In this document: piece by piece, positions 25,085-33,458 of the stretch
Layout of the letters: every line of letters starts with the position of its first letter
Position numbering within the stretch: the first letter of the stretch is position 1
NCBI RefSeq assembly: GCF_000520995.1
Contig: NZ_JACA01000001.1
Coordinates: forward strand, 124,001 to 188,000
Length of the DNA: 64,000 bases
Direction: 5' to 3'
DNA from: Aquimarina macrocephali JAMB N27
GTDB lineage: Bacteria > Bacteroidota > Bacteroidia > Flavobacteriales > Flavobacteriaceae
Notes under the pieces: model-generated
Told to the model about the DNA's origin: nothing
Seen by the model: the letters and a program-made list of their open reading frames with translations, nothing else
Databases searched by the model: none
Program-made: the position numbers and the translations under genes

Positions 25085-26215
25085 ATGAATAAAAAGAAAA
25101 AGCTTATTGAGGTCGCTATTGTTTTCTTTAAATTAGGTTGTTTTGCTTTTGGTGGTCCTGCAGCGCATATTGCTATGATGGAGAACGAAGTAGTTGATAA
25201 AAGAAAATGGATGGATAAGCAACATTTTCTGGATCTTATCGGAGCCACAAACCTGATTCCTGGCCCTAATTCTACCGAAATGACGATGCATTGCGGTCAT
25301 GAGCGTGCCGGAATTGCCGGTTTATTTGTCGCCGGAGTCTGTTTTGTTTTTCCTGCCGTAGTTATTACAGGAGTTTTGGCTTGGTTCTATACTTCTTATG
25401 GGCAGTTACCAGAAGTAACTCCTTTTATTTCAGGAATTAAGCCAGCTGTATTAGCCATTATTTTATCGGCAATTCTAAAATTAGGAAAGAAAGCATTAAA
25501 AAACTGGGAATTAGGTACTATCGGAGTTTTAGTGCTAATTTTTAGTTTATTGGGAGTAAATGAGGTTATTGCACTGTTAAGTGCAGGTCTTTTTGGAATA
25601 TTATATTTTTATTCTAAATCGAAATTAAATACCTCCTCTAAATCTGTTGCTCCGTTTTTTATATTTAAAATTTCTACACTTACGTTTATTAAACTTTCTT
25701 CTATAAAAGTTCTTTGGACATTTTTTAAAGTTGGTGCCATATTATATGGTAGTGGTTATGTTCTGTTTGCATATCTGGATGCAGAATTAGTGACAAAAGG
25801 GTGGTTGACCAGACCAGAATTGATAGATGCTATTGCGGTAGGTCAATTTACACCTGGCCCTGTTTTATCTACTGCGACCTTTATTGGGTATCAATTAGCG
25901 GGATTTTGGGGAGCCATAGCTGCTACTTTAGGAATTTTTCTTCCTTCTTTCCTTTTCGTATTACTTCTTAATCCATTAGTTCCCAAAATGAGGAAATCAA
26001 TACTGCTTAGCTATTTTCTCGATACTGTAAATATTGCAGCCGTAGCCATCATGTTATCGGTATTATTTGTAATGTCTTTGGATACTTTAATCGATTGGAA
26101 AGCAATAAGTATTGCCATAATAAGTACTATCATCATTTTTGGAATTAAAAAAGTAAATCCTATGTGGATTATACTCGGCGGATCACTTCTCGGTTACATG
26201 TTAAGTCTTATATAG
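25085..26215 (+). CDS. chrA: CHR-family (chromate) transporter, fused two-domain form
   Basis: 376 residues with 10-12 hydrophobic segments. Both CHR domains are visible. Domain 1 has 'FKLGCFAFGGPAAHIAMME' and 'GATNLIPGPNSTEMTMHCG'. Domain 2 has 'FFKVGAILYGSGYVLFAYL' and 'IAVGQFTPGPVLSTATFIG'. The family exports chromate in proven cases, but many members probably handle other oxyanions. Its setting inside a phosphate-related region next to a Pho-like array hints at a different anion here; this is inference. Confidence 0.85.
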   Translation: MNKKKKLIEVAIVFFKLGCFAFGGPAAHIAMMENEVVDKRKWMDKQHFLDLIGATNLIPGPNSTEMTMHCGHERAGIAGLFVAGVCFVFPAVVITGVLAWFYTSYGQLPEVTPFISGIKPAVLAIILSAILKLGKKALKNWELGTIGVLVLIFSLLGVNEVIALLSAGLFGILYFYSKSKLNTSSKSVAPFFIFKISTLTFIKLSSIKVLWTFFKVGAILYGSGYVLFAYLDAELVTKGWLTRPELIDAIAVGQFTPGPVLSTATFIGYQLAGFWGAIAATLGIFLPSFLFVLLLNPLVPKMRKSILLSYFLDTVNIAAVAIMLSVLFVMSLDTLIDWKAISIAIISTIIIFGIKKVNPMWIILGGSLLGYMLSLI

Positions 26216-26256
26216 AATCACTTTTAATGATAGCTTAAAGTTTTGGTAACATAAAA

Positions 26257-26285
26257 ACTCGCCAAATAAAATATTTTTGGCGAGT
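26257..26285. terminator. Hairpin after the CHR gene
   Basis: Perfect 10-bp stem (26257-26266 with 26276-26285). It lacks a T-run on the plus strand; a T-run follows on the minus strand. May be an RNA 3' stabiliser. Confidence 0.45.
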
Positions 26286-26351
26286 CGTAAGACAACATGT
26301 AGTTTCAAAAAATCATATTAGTTTTTGTCGACTTAGATTTTTGAAATACAG

Positions 26352-26379
26352 GGCTAACCGAAATAGGTTAGCCTTTTTT
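26352..26379 (+). terminator. Intrinsic terminator after the CHR gene
   Basis: 8-bp perfect stem (26352-26359 with 26366-26373) followed by six Ts. Confidence 0.8.
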
Positions 26380-26426
26380 GATTTTACATAAATACTCAAA
26401 AAAAACATTCTAATATAATCATTATA

Positions 26427-26457
26427 AAACATTAAGTTAACATTAACTTAACATTGA
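26427..26457 (+). promoter_or_regulatory. Three-unit Pho-box-like array upstream of the phosphate-porin-like gene
   Basis: ACATT cores at 26429, 26440 and 26451 give three near-perfect 11-bp units (TTAACATTAAC type). The last unit lies about 11 bp before a TTTG at 26467-26470 that could be the -7 element, the spacing expected if an activator replaces the upstream promoter element. The start codon is at 26495. The cleanest example in the window. Confidence 0.78.
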
Positions 26458-26494
26458 TACAGGTTCTTTGCAGCGACAAAAACTAGTATTGATT

Positions 26495-27694
26495 ATGAAA
26501 TTAAAAAACACACTAACAGCGTTAGTCTTTTTTACGCTTTGTTTTGTGAATGCTCAGGAAACTACTGAGACTAAATTTGGAAAAGGAATCCTAAATGTAG
26601 TTGCTAAAGATAGCTCTTGGAGTATGAAATTTGCAACCAGATTTCAATTACTTTCTACCACTGGTTGGGATATTAATGATGGTGACTACAGTAAACCCGA
26701 GACTAATTTTTTAGTAAGAAGAGCACGTTTAAAGTTTAGTGGTTTTGCTTATAGTCCAAAACTTCAATATAAAATAGAGTTGGGATTATCCAATAGAGAT
26801 ATTTCTGGAGCTTCAGAATTCACTAGTAATGCTCCTCGTTATATTCTTGATGCTGTTATAAAATGGAATTTCTACAAAAACTTTACCCTTTGGGCAGGGC
26901 AAACAAAACTACCCGGTAATGTAGAACGTGTTATTTCTTCAGCAAACTTACAATTAGTAGATCGTTCCAGATTAAATAGTCGATTTAACATAGATCGTGA
27001 TTTGGGAGTACAATTAAGACATCACTTTAAATTATCTGATAAATTTATAGTTAGAGAAGCTTTTGCAGTTTCTCAGGGAGAAGGAAGAAATATTACCAGT
27101 GGGAATTTAGGTGGTCATCAATATACAGGAAGACTTGAATTATTACCTTTTGGTAAATTTAAAGGTAAAGGAGATTATAAAGGAGGGGATCTTAAGAGAG
27201 AACAAACTCCTAAATTAATGCTGGCGGCAACTTATGATTTTAATGCAGATGCTGTAAAAAACAGAAGTAATCAGGGTTCTTATATGCAAACCAATACTGG
27301 TTTTTATGAAACTAACATCTCTACAATATTTGTAGATGCTGTGTTTAAGTATAAAGGTTTCTCTTTTATGGGAGAGTTTGCTGATAGAGATGCTGATGAA
27401 GCTATTGCGGTAGAAGAAGATGGGACACCAACAGGAGATATCGTTCAGGTTGGTAATGCATTAAATTTTCAAGCCGGATATTTATTTAAAAGCAATTGGG
27501 AAGTAGCAGGACGTTATACCAATCTTAATTACGATGCAATTGTTGGTAAAAATCTTGAAGAACAATATACCCTTGGTGTATCAAAATATATAGCTGGTCA
27601 TAACTTAAAAGTTCAATCTGATATAAGTTATACCACTGAAGACGGGGATAGTAGTGGATTAATGTATAGATTACAATTTGATATACATTTCTAA
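26495..27694 (+). CDS. Phosphate-selective porin O/P-like outer-membrane protein
   Basis: 399 residues from ATG 26495. A TTG nine codons upstream extends the frame, but the ATG gives a clean signal peptide ('LTALVFFTLCFVNAQ'). The body shows the OprO/OprP pattern: 'NFLVRRARLKFSGFAYSPKL' near the start, 'WAGQTKLPGNVERVISS', 'NSRFNIDRDLGVQLRHHF', and 'VDAVFKYKGFSFMGEFADRD' among alternating beta strands of a 16-strand barrel, ending in Phe. It should let phosphate or polyphosphate cross the outer membrane. Preceded by the best Pho-like array and followed by the PiT gene 77 bp on. Confidence 0.88.
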   Translation: MKLKNTLTALVFFTLCFVNAQETTETKFGKGILNVVAKDSSWSMKFATRFQLLSTTGWDINDGDYSKPETNFLVRRARLKFSGFAYSPKLQYKIELGLSNRDISGASEFTSNAPRYILDAVIKWNFYKNFTLWAGQTKLPGNVERVISSANLQLVDRSRLNSRFNIDRDLGVQLRHHFKLSDKFIVREAFAVSQGEGRNITSGNLGGHQYTGRLELLPFGKFKGKGDYKGGDLKREQTPKLMLAATYDFNADAVKNRSNQGSYMQTNTGFYETNISTIFVDAVFKYKGFSFMGEFADRDADEAIAVEEDGTPTGDIVQVGNALNFQAGYLFKSNWEVAGRYTNLNYDAIVGKNLEEQYTLGVSKYIAGHNLKVQSDISYTTEDGDSSGLMYRLQFDIHF

Positions 27695-27710
27695 ATCACA
27701 AGCTAATACA

Positions 27711-27741
27711 TAACAGTTTGGTAACATTAAGCTGAGAATTG
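27711..27741 (+). promoter_or_regulatory. Pho-box-like array upstream of the PiT transporter gene
   Basis: Units at 27713 (ACAGT core), 27724 (ACATT) and 27735 (AGAAT), spaced by 11 bp; only the middle one is perfect. A TATTTG-containing -7-like element follows at about 27747-27754, before the start codon at 27772. Confidence 0.55.
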
Positions 27742-27771
27742 ATTATAATATTTGCACCTTAAACAAAAAGT

Positions 27772-30159
27772 ATGGATAATATTTATTTATTAATGGTAGT
27801 CGCGCTAGCGATATTAGCGATTGCCGATCTTATTGTGGGAGTTAGTAATGATGCGGTTAACTTCCTGAATTCTGCTATTGGTTCTAAAGCAGTGTCTTTT
27901 AGAACAATTATGATTGTTGCCAGTATTGGTATTGCAGCTGGAGCTGTTTTCTCTAGTGGATTAATGGAAGTAGCTCGTAAGGGTATATTTAACCCTGGCG
28001 AATTCTATTTTGATGAGATCATGATCATCTTTATGGCAGTTATGATTACAGACATACTCCTACTCGATTTTTTTAATACGCTGGGGATGCCTACTTCGAC
28101 AACGGTATCTATTGTATTTAACCTTTTAGGAGCAGCAGTATCTATTGCTCTAATTAAAATTGGAGCAGATCAAGGATTAACTTTCTCTGATATAGGAAAT
28201 TATATTAATACTAAGACAGCAACAAAAATTATTAGTGGTATTCTGCTCTCGGTCGTGATAGCATTCTCTGTGGGTGCTATTGTACAATTTATAACCCGTT
28301 TATTACTATCCTATAATTTTGAAAAGAAAGCCAAATGGGTTGGTGCTTTATTTGGAGGGATTGCATTAACTGCATTACTGTATTTCATTTTCATGAAAGG
28401 AATTAAAGGTACTAATTATGCTAAAGCCATAATTGATGTTGTTTATAATGGTGGTCCAGAGGGACTATTGGACTGGGCTAATAATTATTTTGGTAGTGCA
28501 TACGAAAGTGTAAAAGAATTGGCTAAAGCTCAAAAAAATCTATTTAAAATTGATGGAGATGCAGGGACAATTAAAATGACATTGAGAGGTTTTTTAGAAA
28601 CCTATGTATTTCAGATCGTAGCTGCTGGTTTTGTACTGTGGTCAATATTGTCATATATTCTTATTAATTTCTTTAAAATAAATATTTATAAGCTTATTAT
28701 CATTGTAGGTACATTTGGATTAGCGTTGGCTTTTTCTGGTAATGATCTGGTAAACTTTATTGGTGTCCCAATTGCAGGCTGGCAATCTTATGAGGCCTGG
28801 GTAGTTTCTGGTGTTCCTGCAGCAGAATTTTCTATGGATGTTTTAGCTAAAAAAAGTGAAACGCCAGTGTTATTATTATTCTTGGCAGGAGGAATTATGG
28901 TTCTTACATTATGGTTTTCGAAAAAAGCACGTTATGTTGCCGATACCGAAATTAATCTTTCTAGAGAAGGGGAAGCTAAAGAACGTTTTAAACCAAATTT
29001 TTTATCAAGAGGTGTTGTTAGAAGTACTGTTTTGATATCTCAAGGACTTGCTGCTATTACACCAAGACCTGCTATGGAATTTATAGAAAAAAGATTCACT
29101 AAACCTGTAATAGATTTACCAAAGAACAAAACTTACCAAATGCCTGCATTTGATATGGTAAGAGCAGCAGTAAATCTTATGGTAGCTGGAGTTTTGATTT
29201 CTATTGCAACTTCTATGGGATTACCACTTTCTACAACCTATGTTACTTTTATGGTAGCAATGGGTACCTCATTAGCAGATAGAGCATGGGGAACAGAAAG
29301 TGCTGTATATCGTGTAGCCGGAGTACTTAACGTGATTGGCGGATGGTTCTTTACAGCTATAAGTGCATTTATTGCAGCAGCAGCAGTAGCATTTTTGATT
29401 AATCTTGGCGGCCCTATAATGATTGCAGTACTATTACTTGTAGCAGTATTGCTTTTAGCAAGAAATACTATTAATTATAGAAAAAGAGTCAAAGCAGAGA
29501 AAGCTGAAGACAGTCTTAAAAATTCTGAAAGTAGCTCTGTTCAAGGAGTGATCGAAGAAAGTGCAGATAATATCAAATCCTTTGTAAATAGAGGAAATAA
29601 GATTTACACAAGTACAATCGAAAGCCTTGTAAAATATGATTTGGTAGCCTTAAAGAAAAGTAAAAAAGGAATTGCCAAACTAGATGAAGAAGTTGAAGAG
29701 CTAAGAGATAATATTTTCTACTTTATCAAGAATCTCGACGAGTCTAGTGTAGGTGCCAGTAACTTCTATATTAATATTTTAGGATATCTGCAAGATATGT
29801 CTCAATCTTTGGAATATATTACCAAGGCAAGTCATAAACATGTAAATAACAATCATAAAAAACTTCGATTCAATCAGATCAAAGACTTAAAAGAGATCGA
29901 AGAGCAATTAAATGAGTTGTTTAAACAAATCAAAAAAGCATTTAACGATAGAGATTTTGATCATATAGATAATATTATTAATGAAAAACAAGAGCTCTTC
30001 AATAAAGTAAATCAAAAAATTGATAAACAAGTTGCTAGAACAAGAACTGAAGAAAGTAGCCCAAAAAATACAACTCTGTATTTTGGATTACTATTAGAAA
30101 CCAAAGATCTTATTACTGCAACAATGAACTTGTTAGAGACTTATAGAGAACACAAATAG
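27772..30159 (+). CDS. PiT-family inorganic phosphate transporter fused to a PhoU/DUF47-like domain
   Basis: 795 residues. Residues about 1-570 are the PHO4 transporter with two copies of the family signature region: 'ADLIVGVSNDAVNFLNSAIG' near the N-terminus and 'FSGNDLVNFIGVPIAGWQSY' in the middle, each with the conserved G-x-N-D-x-x-N. Pairs such as 'LGMPTSTTVSIVFNLLGAAV' and 'MGLPLSTTYVTFMVAMGTS' are also typical. Residues about 590-795 are a charged helical domain of the PhoU/DUF47 type ('LAKLDEEVEELRDNIFYF' and similar). In many bacteria that regulator is a separate gene pitA-pit; here it is covalently attached. Low-affinity symport of phosphate (often as metal phosphate) across the inner membrane. 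Confidence 0.9.
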   Translation: MDNIYLLMVVALAILAIADLIVGVSNDAVNFLNSAIGSKAVSFRTIMIVASIGIAAGAVFSSGLMEVARKGIFNPGEFYFDEIMIIFMAVMITDILLLDFFNTLGMPTSTTVSIVFNLLGAAVSIALIKIGADQGLTFSDIGNYINTKTATKIISGILLSVVIAFSVGAIVQFITRLLLSYNFEKKAKWVGALFGGIALTALLYFIFMKGIKGTNYAKAIIDVVYNGGPEGLLDWANNYFGSAYESVKELAKAQKNLFKIDGDAGTIKMTLRGFLETYVFQIVAAGFVLWSILSYILINFFKINIYKLIIIVGTFGLALAFSGNDLVNFIGVPIAGWQSYEAWVVSGVPAAEFSMDVLAKKSETPVLLLFLAGGIMVLTLWFSKKARYVADTEINLSREGEAKERFKPNFLSRGVVRSTVLISQGLAAITPRPAMEFIEKRFTKPVIDLPKNKTYQMPAFDMVRAAVNLMVAGVLISIATSMGLPLSTTYVTFMVAMGTSLADRAWGTESAVYRVAGVLNVIGGWFFTAISAFIAAAAVAFLINLGGPIMIAVLLLVAVLLLARNTINYRKRVKAEKAEDSLKNSESSSVQGVIEESADNIKSFVNRGNKIYTSTIESLVKYDLVALKKSKKGIAKLDEEVEELRDNIFYFIKNLDESSVGASNFYINILGYLQDMSQSLEYITKASHKHVNNNHKKLRFNQIKDLKEIEEQLNELFKQIKKAFNDRDFDHIDNIINEKQELFNKVNQKIDKQVARTRTEESSPKNTTLYFGLLLETKDLITATMNLLETYREHK

Positions 30160-30185
30160 TAAATCTCATCTTTAAGTACATTATA

Positions 30186-30221
30186 AAAAAAGGCTAAACA
30201 TTTATTGATTTAGCCTTTTTC
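30186..30221 (+). terminator. Intrinsic terminator after the PiT gene
   Basis: 8-bp stem (30191-30198 with 30209-30216) extended by flanking A and T runs. Confidence 0.85.
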
Positions 30222-30251
30222 ATTTTCACAAAAACAATTCAAAAAAATAAC

Positions 30252-30306
30252 TACGTTAAGTAAATGTTACCTACTCATCCCTTGAATGTTAGCTTATCGT
30301 TACCAA
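30252..30306 (-). promoter_or_regulatory. Pho-box-like array upstream of the PhoB/PhoR-type operon
   Basis: AATGTTA-like units at 30252, 30263, 30285 and 30296, all in one 11-bp register with a non-matching unit at 30274. The orientation is opposite to the porin site relative to the gene. Fits autoregulation of the two-component genes, as in other phoBR operons. Confidence 0.6.
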
Positions 30307-30332
30307 GTCTATATAAATATGTATACTTGGTA
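30301..30332. promoter_or_regulatory. 8-bp inverted repeat ahead of the response regulator gene
   Basis: TACCAAGT (30301-30308) and ACTTGGTA (30325-30332), spaced by 16 AT-rich bp, between the Pho-like array and the start codon at 30376. Possible second operator. A TATATTTA at 30341-30348 could be the -7 element. Confidence 0.4.
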
Positions 30333-30375
30333 TTAAGTAGTATATTTATCCAATGTTATGTAATGCTAAACAATA

Positions 30376-31059
30376 ATGAATAAAAAAGATATTACGATAC
30401 TATTAGTTGATGATGAACCTGATATTTTAGAAATTGTTGGGTACAATCTTACTGCAGAAGGATATACAGTATTAACCGCAGAAAATGGAGTTGAAGCTGT
30501 AAAAGCAGCAAAAAAGAAAAAGCCACATTTAATCATTCTTGATGTAATGATGCCAGAGATGGATGGTATAGAAGCTTGTGAACATATACGAAAGCTACCA
30601 GATTTACAAAATACAATCATTACTTTTCTTACAGCACGTGGTGAAGATTATTCTCAAGTTGCTGGTTTTGATGCAGGTGCAGATGATTACATCACAAAAC
30701 CTATTCGTCCTAAAGTTTTGGTAAGTAAAGTAAAAGCCCTGTTAAGAAGACTTAAAGAAGAGGAATCCTCAGATAATGTTGTTAAGATAGGAAACCTGGT
30801 TATCAACAGAGACGAATATAAAATTGTCAAAGATAAAAAGGAGATTGTATTACCTAGAAAAGAGTTCGAATTATTATCTTTATTGGCCTCTAAGCCCGGT
30901 AAGGTTTTTAAGCGAGAAGATATCCTTGATAAGGTTTGGGGCAATGAAGTTATTGTAGGAGGCCGTACTATTGATGTTCATATTAGAAAACTAAGAGAAA
31001 AAATCGGCGATAACAGTTTCAAAACTATTAAAGGAGTAGGATATAAGTTTGTAGTTTAA
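30376..31059 (+). CDS. phoB: PhoB-like response regulator (OmpR family)
   Basis: 227 residues. Receiver domain 1-125 with acidic pair Asp12-Asp13, phospho-acceptor Asp56 in 'LIILDVMMPEMDG', Thr86 and Lys108 in 'GADDYITKPI'. The winged-helix Trans_reg_C domain (about 133-225) contains 'LPRKEFELLSLLASKPGKVF' and 'VGGRTIDVHIRKLREKIGD'. It overlaps the kinase gene by 1 nt (TAATG). The PhoB name rests on general similarity, the adjacent PiT and porin genes, and the 11-bp arrays nearby, which are the DNA pattern OmpR/PhoB dimers bind. Not proven. Confidence 0.85.
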   Translation: MNKKDITILLVDDEPDILEIVGYNLTAEGYTVLTAENGVEAVKAAKKKKPHLIILDVMMPEMDGIEACEHIRKLPDLQNTIITFLTARGEDYSQVAGFDAGADDYITKPIRPKVLVSKVKALLRRLKEEESSDNVVKIGNLVINRDEYKIVKDKKEIVLPRKEFELLSLLASKPGKVFKREDILDKVWGNEVIVGGRTIDVHIRKLREKIGDNSFKTIKGVGYKFVV

Positions 31060-32138
31060 TGGCAGAAAATTTTAAAAAGTCGTACAGGTTCGCATACCTA
31101 TCGTCTTTATATATAACCATATTAATAACGCTCGCATTGAGCGTTTTTTTATATACTCAATCCCTGTTTAACCCATTTTTTATAATAGGTTTTACAGCAA
31201 TCTGTTATATGATTTGCTTTATAATCATACAGTACAGAGTAGAGAAATTTATTTATCGTAGAGTACGTAAAATCTATGATGATATAGAGATGTTAGAAGT
31301 AGACTCTATTGGAGAAGGCCCTGTTACAACAGATATGAGAACTCTTATCAAAGAAGTTGAGAAGTTTGCTCAACAAAGAAAAACAGAGATCGAAACTCTA
31401 AAAATCAGAGAAGCTTATCGTAAAGAATTTATGGGTAACGTTTCTCATGAATTAAAAACACCTTTGTTTACTGTTCAGGGATATGTTCTTACCCTTCTTG
31501 ATGGCGCAATGAATGATCCCGAGATTCTTGACAAATACTTAAATCGAGCCAATAAAGGAGTCGAACGTTTAATCTACATTGTAAATGATCTGGACATGAT
31601 TACCAAGTTAGAAACTGGTGATCTCAATCTCAACTATACCAACTTTGATATTGTAGAATTAGTACAAAGCGTATTTGATTTATATGAGATGAAAGCGTCA
31701 AAAAAGAATATCGCCCTTACTTTTGATATGAACTATGAAGAACCTATACTTGTGCATGCGGATAAAGAACGTATACAACAAGTACTTTCTAATTTGATTG
31801 TAAATTCAATAAAATACGGAAAAGAAGACGGTACTACAGAAATAAGCATCGAAGACTTGATTCGTAATAAAACCATTATTAGAATTACTGATAATGGTGA
31901 AGGGATTGCACAAGCTCATATTCCTCGATTATTCGAGCGTTTTTATCGTGTAGATAAAAGTGGATCGCGTAAAGAAGGTGGATCTGGTCTTGGACTAGCT
32001 ATTGTAAAACATATTATCGAAGCGCATCATGAACGTATTTATGTAGAAAGTGATTATCGAGTTGGAAGTGAATTTTCATTTACTTTGGAAAAAGTGAAAA
32101 AGTTCCCTGTAGTCAATATCAGTACTAAAACTACTTAG
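31059..32138 (+). CDS. phoR: PhoR-like membrane sensor histidine kinase
   Basis: 359 residues. Two membrane helices (about 12-34 and 38-58) with almost no periplasmic loop, as in PhoR, which is thought to sense transport state through partners rather than bind phosphate itself. The HisKA helix carries His130 in 'NVSHELKTPLFTV'. ATPase boxes: 'NLIVNSIKYG', 'DNGEGIA', and 'GGSGLGLAIVKHIIEAH'. No PAS domain is evident. The last 63 bp overlap the end of the convergent glycosyltransferase gene. Confidence 0.88.
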   Translation: MAENFKKSYRFAYLSSLYITILITLALSVFLYTQSLFNPFFIIGFTAICYMICFIIIQYRVEKFIYRRVRKIYDDIEMLEVDSIGEGPVTTDMRTLIKEVEKFAQQRKTEIETLKIREAYRKEFMGNVSHELKTPLFTVQGYVLTLLDGAMNDPEILDKYLNRANKGVERLIYIVNDLDMITKLETGDLNLNYTNFDIVELVQSVFDLYEMKASKKNIALTFDMNYEEPILVHADKERIQQVLSNLIVNSIKYGKEDGTTEISIEDLIRNKTIIRITDNGEGIAQAHIPRLFERFYRVDKSGSRKEGGSGLGLAIVKHIIEAHHERIYVESDYRVGSEFSFTLEKVKKFPVVNISTKTT

Positions 32139-33131
32139 CCCTCTATACGCATTTAAATCCCTTAGTTTTGTTAATGTAAATTCGTTCTGATTACAACTAG
32201 GAACCAATTTATTAATAGTTAAACGTTCAGCCAAATATTCTTGTTCAAACTGCCCGGGAGTTGGAATAAAAAAAGCCTTTTTCTTCAGTTTTGCAAGATC
32301 CATTACTGTTGTATATCCAGACCTCGAAATAATCAAATTACTACTATTAATAGTATCTTCCAAATCTTTTCCTGTTAGATAATTATGAATAGTGATATTA
32401 TTTTTCACAAACGTCTGCTGGGTTTCCTCAATACGTCCACGTACAAATACAATCCTCTTATCGCTTTGTTCAAATTCGTAAAACAGTTTTTGCTCTAACA
32501 ATGTGCGTTGTGGTTCTGGTCCAGAAAGCAATACCATAATATCATACTTTTTAGGTACAATATGATATTCAAATCTACTTAATGGTCCAAGATAAGTCAC
32601 AGGAATATTGTTTTTCCTGGGATGGCCTAATTCACCACTTAGATTAGGGTCGTCTGCCATATCAGGAACCCAACACACATCAAATTTTTTAATATACTTG
32701 TTATGTAACTTAGTACTTATAGAAGTAGTTTTTCCGCTCAATACAGTAAGTTGATGTGTAATAAATACCGAAGGAATACTCTTATGTCGTACTCCCATTC
32801 TATTATCAGAGATAATCCCACAAAATTTTTCCTCTTCAATGATTTTTTTTATTGCTTTTTTTTCAGCATTAATTGCATGAGCAATTTTAGGGCTGTTTAA
32901 CAACATCTTTAATTTGAAGTTACTTCCTTTTTTAGAATACTCTATATTATAAGAAGGGAGTTCTTTGGTAAGTAACATAGGAAACTCCTTTTTTAATAAC
33001 GATAAAGCAACTCCATCAGAAGCAATAACAGGCTCCAGACCTTCTGCTAATAATGCATTGATAATAGGAATACATCGGGTTGCATGACCTAGCCCCCAAT
33101 TAAGAGGAGCAACAAGTACTTTTTTCTTCAA
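32076..33131 (-). CDS. Glycosyltransferase of the MurG-like (GT-B, GT28-type) fold
   Basis: 351 residues starting with TTG at 33131. The N-terminus 'VLVAPLNWGLGHATRCIPI' is the GT-B glycine-rich acceptor loop. The C-terminal donor half has 'ILLSGPEPQRTLLEQKL'-like and 'NLIISRSGYTTVMDLAKLKK' followed by 'IPTPGQFEQEYLAERL', the sugar-nucleotide site pattern. Acts in the cytoplasm or at the inner membrane on a lipid or small-molecule acceptor that cannot be named. Its 3' end overlaps phoR by 63 bp on the other strand, without a terminator between them. Confidence 0.82.
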   Translation of the reverse strand: MKKKVLVAPLNWGLGHATRCIPIINALLAEGLEPVIASDGVALSLLKKEFPMLLTKELPSYNIEYSKKGSNFKLKMLLNSPKIAHAINAEKKAIKKIIEEEKFCGIISDNRMGVRHKSIPSVFITHQLTVLSGKTTSISTKLHNKYIKKFDVCWVPDMADDPNLSGELGHPRKNNIPVTYLGPLSRFEYHIVPKKYDIMVLLSGPEPQRTLLEQKLFYEFEQSDKRIVFVRGRIEETQQTFVKNNITIHNYLTGKDLEDTINSSNLIISRSGYTTVMDLAKLKKKAFFIPTPGQFEQEYLAERLTINKLVPSCNQNEFTLTKLRDLNAYRGLSSFSTDIDYRELFHFFQSK

Positions 33132-33458
33132 ACGTTCTAGTATTTAAGTTGTTATAGTAACTATCAATTTGATTCTTAATAATAAAAGTAATCCTATTTT
33201 CTTATGCATATATTTCCTTAATTTTACCAAAAAATTATCTTTAGTGAAACTTCATATTCAAAAACAAGAATGTATTGATTATTTAATTGAAGCTGAAGGG
33301 TAGGAAAAACAAGTATATCTCATAGCAAAATGAGATACACTTCTGGTATTCGACGTAAAAAAATACGTCAATCATAATAAAAAGGATAGTATCGACAAGT
33401 GTTAGTGTAACACAAATCGAATTTAAAAGACAAGTAAGTAAAGAAATTAAGAGGATCA
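33132..33458. other. Intergenic region with three small hairpins and a possible decayed reading frame
   Basis: Three successive perfect hairpins: 33316-33337 (8-bp stem), 33352-33369 (6 bp) and 33399-33413 (6 bp). A frame from GTG 33244 reads 'VKLHIQKQECIDYLIEAEG', then TAG, and continues in the same frame as 'EKQVYLIAK', TGA, 'DTLLVFDVKKYVNHNKKDSI'. This looks protein-like and may be a gene remnant, but I cannot assign it. The promoters of the flanking genes should also be here. Confidence 0.35.

Noticed and set aside
26468-26494. TTG start adding nine residues to the phosphate-porin-like protein
   Set aside because: The extra residues spoil the signal peptide and the TTG overlaps the probable -7 element.
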